Shown: positions 6,470-15,444, counted from the first letter of the stretch. The stretch: DNA of 64,000 bases from Candidatus Iainarchaeum sp. (GCA_018304465.1 JAGVWC010000010.1:191211-255210); one strand, 5' to 3'. Notes: generated from the sequence alone by a model not told the origin. Translations and numbers: made by a program.

Positions 6470-8029
6470 GTGAAAAAAATAATTCTGATAGTATTGGACG
6501 GATGGGGCATCGCGCCTGACGGACCCGGAAACTGCATTTCGCAAGCCCACATTCCGTTTTACAATTCCTTACTTGAAAAATACCCTCATTGCCAGTTGCA
6601 CGCCCACGGAAACGCCGTGGGACTACGCGAAGACGCCATGGGAACCAGCGAAGTCGGACACCTGCACATGGGCGCGGGACGAATCGTCTGGCAACCCATC
6701 GCTCAAATCGACCGTGACATCAAAAACGGAGAATTCTTCAAGAACAAAAAACTTGTGTCCGCCATGGAAACCGTTCGAAAACGAAAAACCCGATTGCACT
6801 TTATGGGTATCTGTTCGGACGGCGGCGTCCACTCCTCCATCGAACACTTGGACGCGCTCCTAAAACTCGCCAAACAACAAAAAGTCCCCAAAGTATACAT
6901 TCATTTTTTCAGCGACGGACGCGACGTACCTGAAAAAAGCGCGCTCACATACGTGAAACAAGTGGAAAAACAGATTCAAAAAAACGGAATCGGAAAAATC
7001 GCAAGCGTCATTGGCCGGTATTACGCCGGAGACCGCGACAACAACTGGGACCGAACCCAAAAAGCATTCGATTGCCTCGTGAACGGAAAAGGATTCACCG
7101 CAAAAAACGCGTCCGACGCGGTACAACAAGCGTATGCACGCGGCGACTTGACGGATTACTATATCCAACCCACAATCATATCTGAAAAAAACAAACCCCT
7201 CGCCACGATTTCGGATGGCGACGTCGCGATTTTTTTTAACATTCGCACCGACCGGATTCGACAACTCATCAAAAGCATCGTATTACCCAATTTTAAGGGA
7301 TTCAAACGCCCCAAAACCCCCAAAGTCGATTTTTATTCTTTCGTTCAAACCGAAACCGCGATTCCCGCTAACAAATGCGTTCCAATATTCAACCCCATCC
7401 GCATCAAAAACAACCTCGGAAACCAAATTGCCCGACAAGGCTACAAACAATTACGCGTCGCGGAAACCGACAAATACGCGCACGTCACCTATTTTTTCAA
7501 TTCGCAAGTAGACGAACCCAATCCAGGCGAAGACCGCATCATGGTGCCAAGCCCCAAAGTCCCGGTATACGACCAAAAACCCGAAATGTCCGCCCGAGAA
7601 ATCACTGAAAAAGTCACGGAACAAATCAAAACCGGAAAATACGATTTTATCCTGATGAACTACGCCAACGCCGATCTTGTGGGACACTCCGCCAATATCC
7701 CCGCGATTATCATCGGTGTGCAAACCATCGACCAATGCTTACAACACGTCATCGAAAACGCGCTTGCCAAAAACTATTCGATCATGGTCACCGCAGACCA
7801 CGGAAACGCCGAAGAAAAACTTTCTCCGACCGGAGAACGCATTGCCAGCCACTCATGCAACCCCGTTCCGTTCATTTTGGTGTCCAACGAACCCGAACTC
7901 CAAAAAACGTTTCTTCGCTCCAACGGACAACTCATTGACATCGCGCCCACCATCTTGGAACTGATGAACCTTTCCATTCCAAAAGAAATGACCGGAAAAA
8001 GCCTGATTCTAAAAAACCAGAAAAAGTGA
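6470..8029 (+). CDS. gpmI: 2,3-bisphosphoglycerate-independent phosphoglycerate mutase
   Basis: 519 residues, full length for the iPGM family, which interconverts 3- and 2-phosphoglycerate in glycolysis/gluconeogenesis using two Mn ions. GTG at 6470 opens MKKIILIVLDGWGIAPDG, with the first metal-binding Asp. The phosphorylated serine lies in GTSEVGHLHMGAGR. Further metal ligands are in GVHSS, FSDGRDV, NYANADLVGHS and VTADHGNAEEK. The protein is complete and the only carbon-metabolism gene in this part of the window. Confidence 0.97.
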   Translation: MKKIILIVLDGWGIAPDGPGNCISQAHIPFYNSLLEKYPHCQLHAHGNAVGLREDAMGTSEVGHLHMGAGRIVWQPIAQIDRDIKNGEFFKNKKLVSAMETVRKRKTRLHFMGICSDGGVHSSIEHLDALLKLAKQQKVPKVYIHFFSDGRDVPEKSALTYVKQVEKQIQKNGIGKIASVIGRYYAGDRDNNWDRTQKAFDCLVNGKGFTAKNASDAVQQAYARGDLTDYYIQPTIISEKNKPLATISDGDVAIFFNIRTDRIRQLIKSIVLPNFKGFKRPKTPKVDFYSFVQTETAIPANKCVPIFNPIRIKNNLGNQIARQGYKQLRVAETDKYAHVTYFFNSQVDEPNPGEDRIMVPSPKVPVYDQKPEMSAREITEKVTEQIKTGKYDFILMNYANADLVGHSANIPAIIIGVQTIDQCLQHVIENALAKNYSIMVTADHGNAEEKLSPTGERIASHSCNPVPFILVSNEPELQKTFLRSNGQLIDIAPTILELMNLSIPKEMTGKSLILKNQKK

Positions 8030-8077
8030 CGCCTAACCATTAAATAATCCTTTTTCCTAAAAAAGCCAAAGGGTAAA

Positions 8078-9127
8078 ATGAAACCACGGGTAAAAAAAGA
8101 AGCGGTTGCCTACGCAAAACGAATCGAAGAAAAATACGGAGTCACCACCAGCGTCATCGCCCAAACCAACCAAGGCCTTCCGTGGGTCACCTCGGGTGAC
8201 GGAATCACGATTTTTGTCATCGAACCCCGAAAAGACAATTTTAAAATCCTCAAACAACTCGCCGCTGATCTGGAAGTATCCTCCTTTGGCCAGCCGCGCC
8301 ATTTGGTTCAGGGAATGCATCCCGTCTCCGAAATGGTTGCAATCACCCGCGAAAACCCCAGTCTCCTCCGAAGCGGCCTTGGCGCCGCCGGTTTTTTAGT
8401 CCCGTTCCTAACCCACACCGAAATATTCGGAAAGTACCAGGACGAATTCCGCCGCGCGTTCCAGACCGCCTTCGGACCCGCGCTTGTAAACGAACTCCGC
8501 GAACGCAAAGAACGGTTAAAAAAATTCCAACAACAAAGGCTTCAACGCGTCAGAATGGCGAGGACGGCCGAACAAAAACAACTGCTGGACCAATTTGAAG
8601 CACTCGCCCAACGCGTCCACGCCGAACAACCAACCGTATTAATCGCCCTGGACCGGTCCGGTCGACCCGTCGGAACAACGGTTCAACAAATACTCAAAGA
8701 AGCCTACGGAGAACGCATTCCCCTGTTTTTCATCAATCCCGAAATGCTTCGGAATACAACGCTTCCAAAACAAACGCTTCGAAAACTTCTCGAAACCCAG
8801 CACCCGCACCTATGCCGACACCTTCCAGACGCCACAGTGATGATTCTCGACGATCAAATCGCCACCGGGAAAGCGGCAGGAGCCGTCGGAGAACTGCTCA
8901 ACCAATTCCACCCCAAAAAAGTAAAAACAGAGGTCTTATCCGAGTATCCCAAAACCCATCCCCCCAGCTGGTGGTACCAAAAACCGTTTCTTATTCAAAG
9001 CGCGAAAGGTCGCCTGATCTCAAAACGCATCCGGGCAAATCAAAAACTCCGCCGAAAATCCGCGACTATCCGAAAAAAGTTCGGTAAAATCGCACGCACC
9101 CTCACGATCCGTCTTCGGAAAAAATAA
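8078..9127 (+). CDS. Hypothetical protein with phosphoribosyltransferase-like C-terminal motif
   Basis: 349 residues. The N-terminal 140 residues are unrecognised. A helical linker (about 145-175, RERKERLKKFQQQ) follows. The C-terminal part then shows a Rossmann-like strand VLIALDRSGRPVG and, near residue 250, VMILDDQIATGKAAGAV. The latter resembles the PRPP-binding loop DDxxxTG of type I phosphoribosyltransferases. The tail (about 310-349) is strongly basic. It could be a PRTase homologue with altered activity. It is convergent with mscL, ending adjacent to it. Confidence 0.6.
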   Translation: MKPRVKKEAVAYAKRIEEKYGVTTSVIAQTNQGLPWVTSGDGITIFVIEPRKDNFKILKQLAADLEVSSFGQPRHLVQGMHPVSEMVAITRENPSLLRSGLGAAGFLVPFLTHTEIFGKYQDEFRRAFQTAFGPALVNELRERKERLKKFQQQRLQRVRMARTAEQKQLLDQFEALAQRVHAEQPTVLIALDRSGRPVGTTVQQILKEAYGERIPLFFINPEMLRNTTLPKQTLRKLLETQHPHLCRHLPDATVMILDDQIATGKAAGAVGELLNQFHPKKVKTEVLSEYPKTHPPSWWYQKPFLIQSAKGRLISKRIRANQKLRRKSATIRKKFGKIARTLTIRLRKK

Positions 9128-9472
9128 TTACCGTTTTTGCGTCGCGTCTTCGCGCATCAGCCATTTCACGATCAAAAACACCACCAACGCGATGATTAAA
9201 AAATCGATCAAATTTCCCGCGAAGTCGCCGATGAGAAATTTCACGGGCCCGACCTGCAACACCGCCTGGCGCCACTCTCCGTTTGGGACCAACACACCCA
9301 CAATCGGCATAACCACGTCGTTTACCAGCGCGGTCACGAGTTTGGTGGAGGCCGCACCGATAATAAACGCGACCGCAAGCCCGATGACCTGATATTTTTT
9401 CAAAAAGTCCAGAAACTCCCCCGAAAACCCTTTTCCGATGTTCGCCGCTGCCTTAATTTTCTCCACCTTCAA
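9128..9472 (-). CDS. mscL: Large-conductance mechanosensitive channel MscL
   Basis: 114 residues. MscL forms a pentameric stretch-gated channel that releases solutes on osmotic downshift. Visible features are an amphipathic N-terminal segment (FLDFLKKYQVIGLAVAFIIG), the pore helix with AFIIGAASTKLVTALVNDVVMPIVG, an extracellular loop and the second helix LIDFLIIALVVFLIVKWL. The short cytoplasmic tail ends in KR. The stop is directly adjacent to the end of the convergent upstream gene. MsrA follows on the same strand with a 40-nt gap. Confidence 0.93.
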   Translation of the reverse strand: MKVEKIKAAANIGKGFSGEFLDFLKKYQVIGLAVAFIIGAASTKLVTALVNDVVMPIVGVLVPNGEWRQAVLQVGPVKFLIGDFAGNLIDFLIIALVVFLIVKWLMREDATQKR

Positions 9473-9512
9473 AAAAAAGCCTCCTTGATCAACCCAAACG
9501 CCAAAAAATTTT

Positions 9513-9980
9513 TTAACACACCGCGTGCTTGTTTTTTTCCAAATACCGCTGATGGTATTCTTCCGCTTTCCAGAAATCGCCCGCGGGAAGGATTTCCGTC
9601 ACGATGGGTTTTGAAAAACGACCCGACTTGTTCAATGCGGCTTTCGATTCCTTCGCAATTCTTTTTTGTTCCGGCGAAAAATAAAAAATAACGGAGCGAT
9701 ACTGATGCCCCACGTCAGGACCTTGGCGGTTCAATTGCGTGGGGTCATGAAGCGCCCAAAACAAATCCAGGATCTTTTGAAACGAAACGCGTTTCGGATC
9801 GAATTCCACCAGCACCGTTTCGGCGTGACCCGTGGATCCGGAACACACGTCTTCATACGACGGGTTTTTTTTCCATCCACCCGCATACCCCGACGTCGCT
9901 TCAATCACGCCGTCCAAATTACGAAATGCGGCTTCTACACCCCAAAAACAACCCGCGCCCACCAACGCTTTTTCGGCCAT
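9513..9980 (-). CDS. msrA: Peptide methionine sulfoxide reductase A
   Basis: 155 residues, a compact MsrA that reduces the S-epimer of methionine sulfoxide. The active-site motif GCFWGVEAAF is at residues 10-19 with the catalytic Cys, followed by SGYAGG and GHAETV, which complete the active site. The C-terminal Cys in NKHAVC (last residue) may serve as the resolving cysteine. MsrB is encoded 3 kb upstream on the same strand. The ATG at 9980 is preceded by an A/T-rich segment (complement of 9995-10015). Confidence 0.95.
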   Translation of the reverse strand: MAEKALVGAGCFWGVEAAFRNLDGVIEATSGYAGGWKKNPSYEDVCSGSTGHAETVLVEFDPKRVSFQKILDLFWALHDPTQLNRQGPDVGHQYRSVIFYFSPEQKRIAKESKAALNKSGRFSKPIVTEILPAGDFWKAEEYHQRYLEKNKHAVC

Positions 9981-10023
9981 ACGAACAATAAGACGGAATA
10001 TAACTTAATAATATACTGACGGT

Positions 10024-12597
10024 CTAGGCGCGATCTTTGGAATAATACCAATCCATCATTTCTTTTGACGCGTCTTCGTCGAGGTTTTCCGACCCAATGG
10101 CTTTTGCGGCCAAAAAACCGCGTTCAATCCGATCCGCGACCCATTTTTCATTTGACCGCACAAACGACCAATACTCGTCAAAATCCCGCACAAACGAGTC
10201 GCCGGACAAAATCCGGCCTGTTGCGACATCCACCACGACGTGCTGGGCTTGACCGGATACCCACGCCGTAAACGAATCCTTCGAACGATCGTTTTTGTTT
10301 TGCACCAGAACGATTTCAACGTTTCGCACCGCCAGATTCCTTTTTTGTTCCATCTGGTTTTTGGACGCAAGTTCCGAAACCTTTTCGGAAACTTTTCCGA
10401 ACAAATCCGACGAAACAAAATCTTTTGCCGTGGACAAATTACGGGTTTCGATTCCCGTGTTCAAAAGCACAAATCCAAGGCGCGCCTGTTCGCGCATGAA
10501 ATCCTCGTTCCACATCGCATCGGTTTGGCTTAAAAAATTCAGCAATCGATGCACTTTTCCCCCTTTGGATTTGATATCCGCGATTCCGACGGCTTCAAAC
10601 CCCGTTTGTTCGCGCGTTTCCGAAATCGAGACATCCATTTTTGCGGATTTTCCGGATTTTTCGTATATCCGTTTCAACATGTCCGGCGTCGCGTTTTCCA
10701 CCACGTTTTCTTTTGAAACAAACGACGCGCCTTCTTCCGGCTGATCAATCGCGTTCAATAGCCACTGGTCCGACACCCGGATGAACGTCCAGAATTCCTC
10801 GAACCGGCCGATCCCCATATCCCCACGGATTTTTTTTCCGGTTCGATCGTCGACAATCGTATCGCGGCACTCGGCTTGCACCCACACCGTGAACTGGTCC
10901 GAAAAACGCTTGCCGGCATCACCCATTGAACTCTTCAGGCTTTTCACCCACACGATTTTTTGATCCAGCAACCGCAATTCTTCCAAACGGTTGATTTCAT
11001 GCCGCACTTTCATGGCTTCCAACTGCGACACGTGCGAAACAAACAACGACTGCGACAACAACGGGCGCATTTCGGAATAATCGCGTTTTTCCCAGCATTC
11101 CTGAAGCTTCAAAAAAACCGTTTTCGAACGGTTAACCATTTCGGATTCGTTCCACACCGTCGAAACAGACGCCAGATACGAAAGCAACGCGGATACCTTC
11201 GCGGCCTTGGCATTGATCTTGGGTTTTGAAAGCGCGATCGTGGAGCTCCATTCGCCCAAAAAACCCGAAAACGCGTTTCGGTCGCCGGACAAAAAACGAA
11301 AACCGCTTTTAACGATTGCCGAAAAAACCATGATGATCACGATGCCCCAGACTCCAAAGAAAAACACCAAAAAGAAACCCATCAACAACAATTCGCCAAG
11401 CGACATGGGGCATTCGGGGATGCTGGCTTTGTTCGAAAACGCCGCGTCATTGGTGCAATAACACGAATCAACGATAATGTTCGGATTTTCGGAATCCGAA
11501 GAAACCACTTGTCCGCCGGAAATACAACTGCAAAACGGATACTCGGGCGTTGGAATCACCGACGAAGCCGTCAGAAAAGGAAGATACGAACCGGATTTTT
11601 TTTCACAGCACGTCTTGTTTTGATCGGATTTTTTGCAGTCAAAATACGCCATATTGTCCGGTGGACCGCTAGAGCGGCTCGAACCGCCGGACGACCCTCC
11701 GCCGCCACCCTTGTTGTGCACCGCAAAACCGTTCGCCAAAAACGTGTTCGGTTCGTTTACGCTCAAATTGTACGCGATGACGGACGCGGGAACAACATCG
11801 ATTCGAGTCAGTCGCACGGGCAAAAGATCCCCGTTATCCGAAAACACGATCACTTCATCGCCCACCGCCAATGACTCGGCAACGCGATATCCGGCCAACG
11901 TCCAGAACGGGTGTTCAGGAGTGACATCCACCCAAAAATCCCCCGCTTCCAAATGCAAAAAACGGTCGCGCACCACCCGATACACGTCCGTGACCGAGGA
12001 AGACACCAGAGAACCGTTTTCGTCAAACGAAACCACTTCATCACCGACTTTGATGTCCGCAATCGACTTCAAACCAAACGAAGTTTTCACGGTTGTTTGA
12101 CCCAAAAAACATCCGCCGCCACCGCCTTTGTTATGCACGACAAAGTGGTTCGCGACAAAAAGATGGTTTTGGGAAACCTCCAGATTAAACGCCTTGACTT
12201 TTTTTTGATACTTTTCCACGGATTCGATTTTTTTTGAAACCAACCGATTGTTTTCAAGCATCATCACATTGTCGTCAGGAGAAAACGACCGGGCTTCGCG
12301 AAACAATCCGTTGGCGACCAAAAACGGATGCTCACCAGTCACGAGAACGGAACCCAGGCCGGTTTTAATCGAAAAAAAAGCGTCTCTTTCCACGGAAAAA
12401 ACGTTTTGAACCTGCACCCATTGCGCACCGTTTTGATCGAAACCCAACACCGTGTCTCCGACCAAAAGGGATTCAATCGGAACGGGTCCTTGCGGCGTAT
12501 CGATCCAAGTGCCTTCCAAAAAACACCCGCCACCGCCCCGCGAAAACGCGCTTGAAAAAAGCAGCAGGAAAAAAACCGCTGCAAAAAAACGGCGCAT
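10024..12597 (-). CDS. Secreted protein with two tandem Hint domains and two Tim44-like domains
   Basis: 857 residues. A signal peptide (about 1-19) is followed by a glycine run and Hint domain 1, from Cys25 (CFLEGTWIDT) to HN at 155-156, with the block-B TGEHPF motif. The spacer is KGGGGG. Hint domain 2 runs from Cys163 (CFLGQTTVKT) to HN at 294-295, with TPEHPF. Another KGGGGGSSGG linker follows, then a Cys-rich segment (about 320-396), a transmembrane helix (about 401-429) and two copies of a Tim44-like NTF2-fold domain (about 455-620 and 690-840). Each Hint has an N-terminal Cys and terminal HN but Lys at +1, so cleavage is more likely than splicing. It follows a DUF350 gene by 4 nt. Confidence 0.85.
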   Translation of the reverse strand: MRRFFAAVFFLLLFSSAFSRGGGGCFLEGTWIDTPQGPVPIESLLVGDTVLGFDQNGAQWVQVQNVFSVERDAFFSIKTGLGSVLVTGEHPFLVANGLFREARSFSPDDNVMMLENNRLVSKKIESVEKYQKKVKAFNLEVSQNHLFVANHFVVHNKGGGGGCFLGQTTVKTSFGLKSIADIKVGDEVVSFDENGSLVSSSVTDVYRVVRDRFLHLEAGDFWVDVTPEHPFWTLAGYRVAESLAVGDEVIVFSDNGDLLPVRLTRIDVVPASVIAYNLSVNEPNTFLANGFAVHNKGGGGGSSGGSSRSSGPPDNMAYFDCKKSDQNKTCCEKKSGSYLPFLTASSVIPTPEYPFCSCISGGQVVSSDSENPNIIVDSCYCTNDAAFSNKASIPECPMSLGELLLMGFFLVFFFGVWGIVIIMVFSAIVKSGFRFLSGDRNAFSGFLGEWSSTIALSKPKINAKAAKVSALLSYLASVSTVWNESEMVNRSKTVFLKLQECWEKRDYSEMRPLLSQSLFVSHVSQLEAMKVRHEINRLEELRLLDQKIVWVKSLKSSMGDAGKRFSDQFTVWVQAECRDTIVDDRTGKKIRGDMGIGRFEEFWTFIRVSDQWLLNAIDQPEEGASFVSKENVVENATPDMLKRIYEKSGKSAKMDVSISETREQTGFEAVGIADIKSKGGKVHRLLNFLSQTDAMWNEDFMREQARLGFVLLNTGIETRNLSTAKDFVSSDLFGKVSEKVSELASKNQMEQKRNLAVRNVEIVLVQNKNDRSKDSFTAWVSGQAQHVVVDVATGRILSGDSFVRDFDEYWSFVRSNEKWVADRIERGFLAAKAIGSENLDEDASKEMMDWYYSKDRA

Positions 12598-12601
12598 GTT
12601 T

Positions 12602-12865
12602 TTACCAACCGTGAATACCCGAAATAATCGCCGCCGCGATGATCAGGGCAAAACCGATTAACACGCCTTGGACAATGGCACCGTAATAATGCGCGACCGC
12701 CATGTTACCGCGCGCGATTTCTTTTTCCTCGTCTATTTTCGGGGAAAGCGCGTACAAAATCCGCGGTACCACGAGCACCGCAAGCAACAACAACAAAAGC
12801 CCCAGCACGCCGCCAAGCAACGTGTAAACGACCGCACCGATCACGTCATCAATCAGAATTGGCAT
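12602..12865 (-). CDS. DUF350-like membrane protein
   Basis: 87 residues with two hydrophobic helices: AVVYTLLGGVLGLLLLLLAVLVVP and, after a charged EEKEIARGNMAVAHYYGAIV segment, GVLIGFALIIAAAII. The ARGNMAVAxxxGxxxxG pattern is that of DUF350 membrane proteins. The stop lies 4 nt before the ATG of the tandem-Hint/Tim44 gene, so the two are almost certainly one operon and may act together at the membrane. DUF350 proteins have no established biochemical function that I can name. Confidence 0.8.
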   Translation of the reverse strand: MPILIDDVIGAVVYTLLGGVLGLLLLLLAVLVVPRILYALSPKIDEEKEIARGNMAVAHYYGAIVQGVLIGFALIIAAAIISGIHGW

Positions 12866-12942
12866 TCAAACCCCCCTTTTTTTGGGAAAAAATCCCGAAA
12901 GAAAATAGAACAAAACCACAATATAAAGATGGCGGTTACACT

Positions 12943-13362
12943 TCAGCCGGGTTTTGAGACAGGAATTTTTTTGCGAAAATCCAAAGAAACCGAATTGATG
13001 CAAAACCGCTTTCCCGTGTCCGTGGGACCGTCGTCAAACAAATGCCCCAAATGCCCTCCGCAATTCCGGCACACGACTTCAATCCGATTCATGCCCAGGC
13101 TTTTGTCTTCCTTTAACTCCACGTTTCCTTCGTTTGCGATCCGGTCAAAACTCGGCCAACCGCAATTCGAATCGAATTTGGCGTCCGACGAAAACAAATC
13201 CAGTCCGCACGCCGCGCACACGTACATCCCCGTTTCCTTGTTTTTGAGCCACTTGCCCGTGAACGGAATCTCCGTTCCTTTTTCGAACAACACGCGAAAC
13301 TGTTCCGCTGAAAGCGATTTAGAGACTTTTTGGGATCGAATCACACCAAAAATTCCAAACAT
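12943..13362 (-). CDS. msrB: Peptide methionine sulfoxide reductase B
   Basis: 139 residues. MsrB reduces the R-epimer of methionine sulfoxide. Two CxxC zinc pairs are visible (CAACG and CRNCGGHLGH) together with CGWPSFD and the catalytic CINSVSL motif near the C-terminus (RFCINSVSLDF). No signal peptide is seen, so it is cytoplasmic. It complements MsrA encoded downstream, with the Hint/Tim44 operon lying between them. Upstream A/T-rich sequence (about 13386-13399 on the complement) may hold its promoter. Confidence 0.96.
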   Translation of the reverse strand: MFGIFGVIRSQKVSKSLSAEQFRVLFEKGTEIPFTGKWLKNKETGMYVCAACGLDLFSSDAKFDSNCGWPSFDRIANEGNVELKEDKSLGMNRIEVVCRNCGGHLGHLFDDGPTDTGKRFCINSVSLDFRKKIPVSKPG

Positions 13363-13483
13363 ATAATTTAATTATAATAACGGTTGTTAATAAATAATAC
13401 GGTCAACCCCCAAAAAAACCATTGTTCGAACGGATAACCCACGCCAAACGATTAAAAAAAAATCGCACTGCAAGTAAGTACAC

Positions 13484-14302
13484 ATGTCGTATTCGAAACG
13501 CCCCGGCAACGGGAAAAAAAAACAGCCACCCATCATGACGCTAAGTCAAGACCAACTCTTTTCGCTGGGCGTGACATTTCTTGTGGTGCTCGTGTTCTTT
13601 GCCGGTTTGCTTTTGCCCAAAAACCACGCGACATTGGTTTTCAACGGAGAAGACACCCAGGTCACGATTTTCCATCAACCGGAATACAGCACCCCCACCA
13701 CAGGAGAACTCACGGTATCCGCGTGGATGCGCCCCGAAACGCTTGAATTTTCGAAAAGCGAAGGTAGCGGATATGTGTATTGGCTGGGCAAAGGCGAAAA
13801 AGACGATTTCGAATGGACGTTTCGCATGTACTCCCAATCAAACACCGAATTACGCGACAACCGAATATCGTTTTACGTGTTCAACAAATCCGGCGGACTA
13901 GGGGTTGGCGCGTATTTCCAGGAACCCGTCACTCCAAACGAATGGATCCACGTGGTGGCCACCGTGGACCGGTCCAACGTCAGCATTTACAAAAACGGGC
14001 TTTGGAAAAACACCCAAGACCACACCCAAAACGTGGTCCTTGAAACGGGTGCAAGCCCGGTTCGAATCGGAACACGCAACGAACGCAGTTTTTTCAAAGG
14101 AAACATCAAAGACGTCGCGATATACAACCGAAAACTGCGAAGCGACGAAGTCATGCGATTGTTCCAGCAACCCGAAAACATTCCCCAGAACGGCCTCGTC
14201 GGTTATTGGCGTTTAAACGAAGGCATCGGATTCATCGCCAACGATTCCGGATCACCCCAAAACAGCGGAACCATCACGAACCCCACCTGGATCGAACCAT
14301 AA
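13484..14302 (+). CDS. Membrane-anchored LamG-domain protein
   Basis: 272 residues. A basic N-terminus and one helix (LFSLGVTFLVVLVFFAGLLL, about 26-46) anchor the protein. The extracytoplasmic part is a concanavalin A-like LamG/laminin-G fold: LTVSAWMRP, then WIHVVATVDRSNVSIYKNG, VRIGTR and GNIKDVAIYNRKLRSDEV, ending GLVGYWRLNEG. LamG-3-type domains bind carbohydrates or act as adhesion modules on cell-surface proteins. Monocistronic; convergent with the rhodanese gene, 3 nt apart. Confidence 0.88.
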   Translation: MSYSKRPGNGKKKQPPIMTLSQDQLFSLGVTFLVVLVFFAGLLLPKNHATLVFNGEDTQVTIFHQPEYSTPTTGELTVSAWMRPETLEFSKSEGSGYVYWLGKGEKDDFEWTFRMYSQSNTELRDNRISFYVFNKSGGLGVGAYFQEPVTPNEWIHVVATVDRSNVSIYKNGLWKNTQDHTQNVVLETGASPVRIGTRNERSFFKGNIKDVAIYNRKLRSDEVMRLFQQPENIPQNGLVGYWRLNEGIGFIANDSGSPQNSGTITNPTWIEP

Positions 14303-14305
14303 CCC

Positions 14306-14674
14306 TCAAGACAAGGGGGCGGGACCATACCGCTTCACGGCCGGATCGATCGCGCTCCATTCCCAGATGCTACCCGAAAAATTCCGCACATCAAACCCTT
14401 TTCGCTTTGCAAGCCCCGTGGCAAACAAGCTGCGGTTTCCAGTGCGACAATAAAACACGACGGTTTTTCCCGCCGGTTTTTCGAACCTGAAGCGATTCAA
14501 AAAATCTTTTTCAGGCAAATCCAACGCATCGGACAATTCTTTCAACGGAATGTTTTTTGCACCCGGCAACAATCCGTGAGAGAGCTCTGACGGCGAACGC
14601 ACATCGATCAAAATGAAGTCACGCTTGGAATCCATCCACTGTTTTAATTCCTTCAACGAAATAACATCCGACAT
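14306..14674 (-). CDS. Rhodanese-like sulfurtransferase domain protein
   Basis: 122 residues from the ATG at 14674 (MSDVISLKELKQWM). Residues 15-22 give LIDVRSPSEL and the active-site loop is VVFYCRTGNRS, with the catalytic Cys. This is a single rhodanese domain of usual size for sulfur transfer from persulfide. The ORF track adds seven residues without clear support. Sulfur donor and acceptor are not evident from neighbours. Confidence 0.88.
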   Translation of the reverse strand: MSDVISLKELKQWMDSKRDFILIDVRSPSELSHGLLPGAKNIPLKELSDALDLPEKDFLNRFRFEKPAGKTVVFYCRTGNRSLFATGLAKRKGFDVRNFSGSIWEWSAIDPAVKRYGPAPLS

Positions 14675-14789
14675 TCGCCACCGTACCCATAACAAGAAAC
14701 ACCCAATCCTTTAAAACGCAAACACCGGCCAAACCGCCAGGAAAACGCGAAAATAAGAGTAAGTTTAAAAGCATTTTACAGTTAAATTA

Positions 14790-15154
14790 TAACTCAGTTA
14801 TCTAAAATTGTTTGGACAACGGGTGAAAAAGATTTCTCTGAAAGCGGAAACCGAAACAACAACCATCATTCCGGTGCCACGACGCCCGAAAAAAACGAAT
14901 CCGACTGGATCGCAACCACACCCGTCACCCAAGTCTTACCGCTTAAAGACAACAGCACGGTCGACGTCGCGATCGTCGGCGACAAGGGGGCACAAAACCC
15001 GACAATTCGACGAAACCGAAAAACTATTCAACTGTCCCGTCACAACAGCCATTTTACCGCCATCGGCAAAGTCGTCAACGGACCGGCAAACGAGGATCTT
15101 TTCCACATTGACTTAGAAAAAAACCCACCTCATCACAGAGGGACCAAAGGAGGA
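14790..15154 (+). pseudogene. Open frame without a standard start (possible fragment)
   Basis: A frame open from about 14790 to the TGA at 15152-15154 lacks ATG, GTG or TTG in a sensible place. It reads ...KIVWTTGEKDFSE, ESDWIATTPVTQVLPLKD, STVDVAIVGDKG, HFTAIGKVVNG and DLFHIDLE. The strand-rich pattern resembles an OB-fold-like domain but I cannot name a family. It could start at ATT/ATA, or have lost its 5' end by frameshift. The overlapping track ORF 14808-15116 in another frame is less protein-like. Its TGA overlaps the GGAGGA site of the next gene. Confidence 0.35.
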
Positions 15155-15164
15155 TGAAAAAAAT

Positions 15165-15377
15165 ATGCCATCTCGCACCAGCAGTAGACAAGGAAGCCGA
15201 AACAAAACCAGCGCAAGCCGTACCGGCGGAAGCAGAAGCTCCACCGCGCGCGGAGGCGCGCAATCCAAATCCCGAACCAGCCGAAGCGGACTAACCCGAA
15301 GCAAAGTCGGAAGCTCCCGCACCGGAGCACGCGCACGCTCCGCCCGTTCACGTTCTGCCGGACGAAGCATAAGGTAA
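15165..15377 (+). CDS. Small Ser/Arg-rich basic protein, 70 aa
   Basis: An AAAGGAGGA site (15146-15154) precedes the ATG at 15165. The product is almost entirely Ser, Arg, Gly, Ala and Thr (MPSRTSSRQGSRNKTSASRT), with a net charge near +20, so it is disordered and probably binds nucleic acid. A second ATG closer to the site (15154) opens a different acidic 46-codon frame, which I consider less likely. A terminator hairpin follows the stop. Confidence 0.5.
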   Translation: MPSRTSSRQGSRNKTSASRTGGSRSSTARGGAQSKSRTSRSGLTRSKVGSSRTGARARSARSRSAGRSIR

Positions 15378-15407
15378 ACCCAAGTGTCCCAAAAAACATG
15401 GAAAAAA

Positions 15408-15444
15408 CCCAGACGGAAAAAAACTTCCGCTGGGCGCTTTTTTT
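15408..15444 (+). terminator. Hairpin plus T run
   Basis: CCCAG-A-CGGAA pairs with TTCCG-CTGGG around an A-rich loop, followed by CGC and seven T. This is a convincing intrinsic-type terminator for the S/R-rich gene. It overlaps the stop codon of the convergent lipoprotein gene. Confidence 0.7.

Noticed and set aside
6385-6472. 29-codon plus-strand ORF just before gpmI (MGNVGHPKNT...)
   Set aside because: No ribosome site or promoter and an unremarkable sequence; its end overlaps the gpmI GTG start.
10024-12597. True splicing inteins in the tandem-Hint protein
   Set aside because: The residue after each terminal HN is Lys rather than Cys, Ser or Thr, and no homing endonuclease domain is present, so protein splicing is not the best reading.
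12668-13366. 232-aa plus-strand ORF opposite DUF350 and MsrB
   Set aside because: It is antisense to two recognised families and has no domain of its own.
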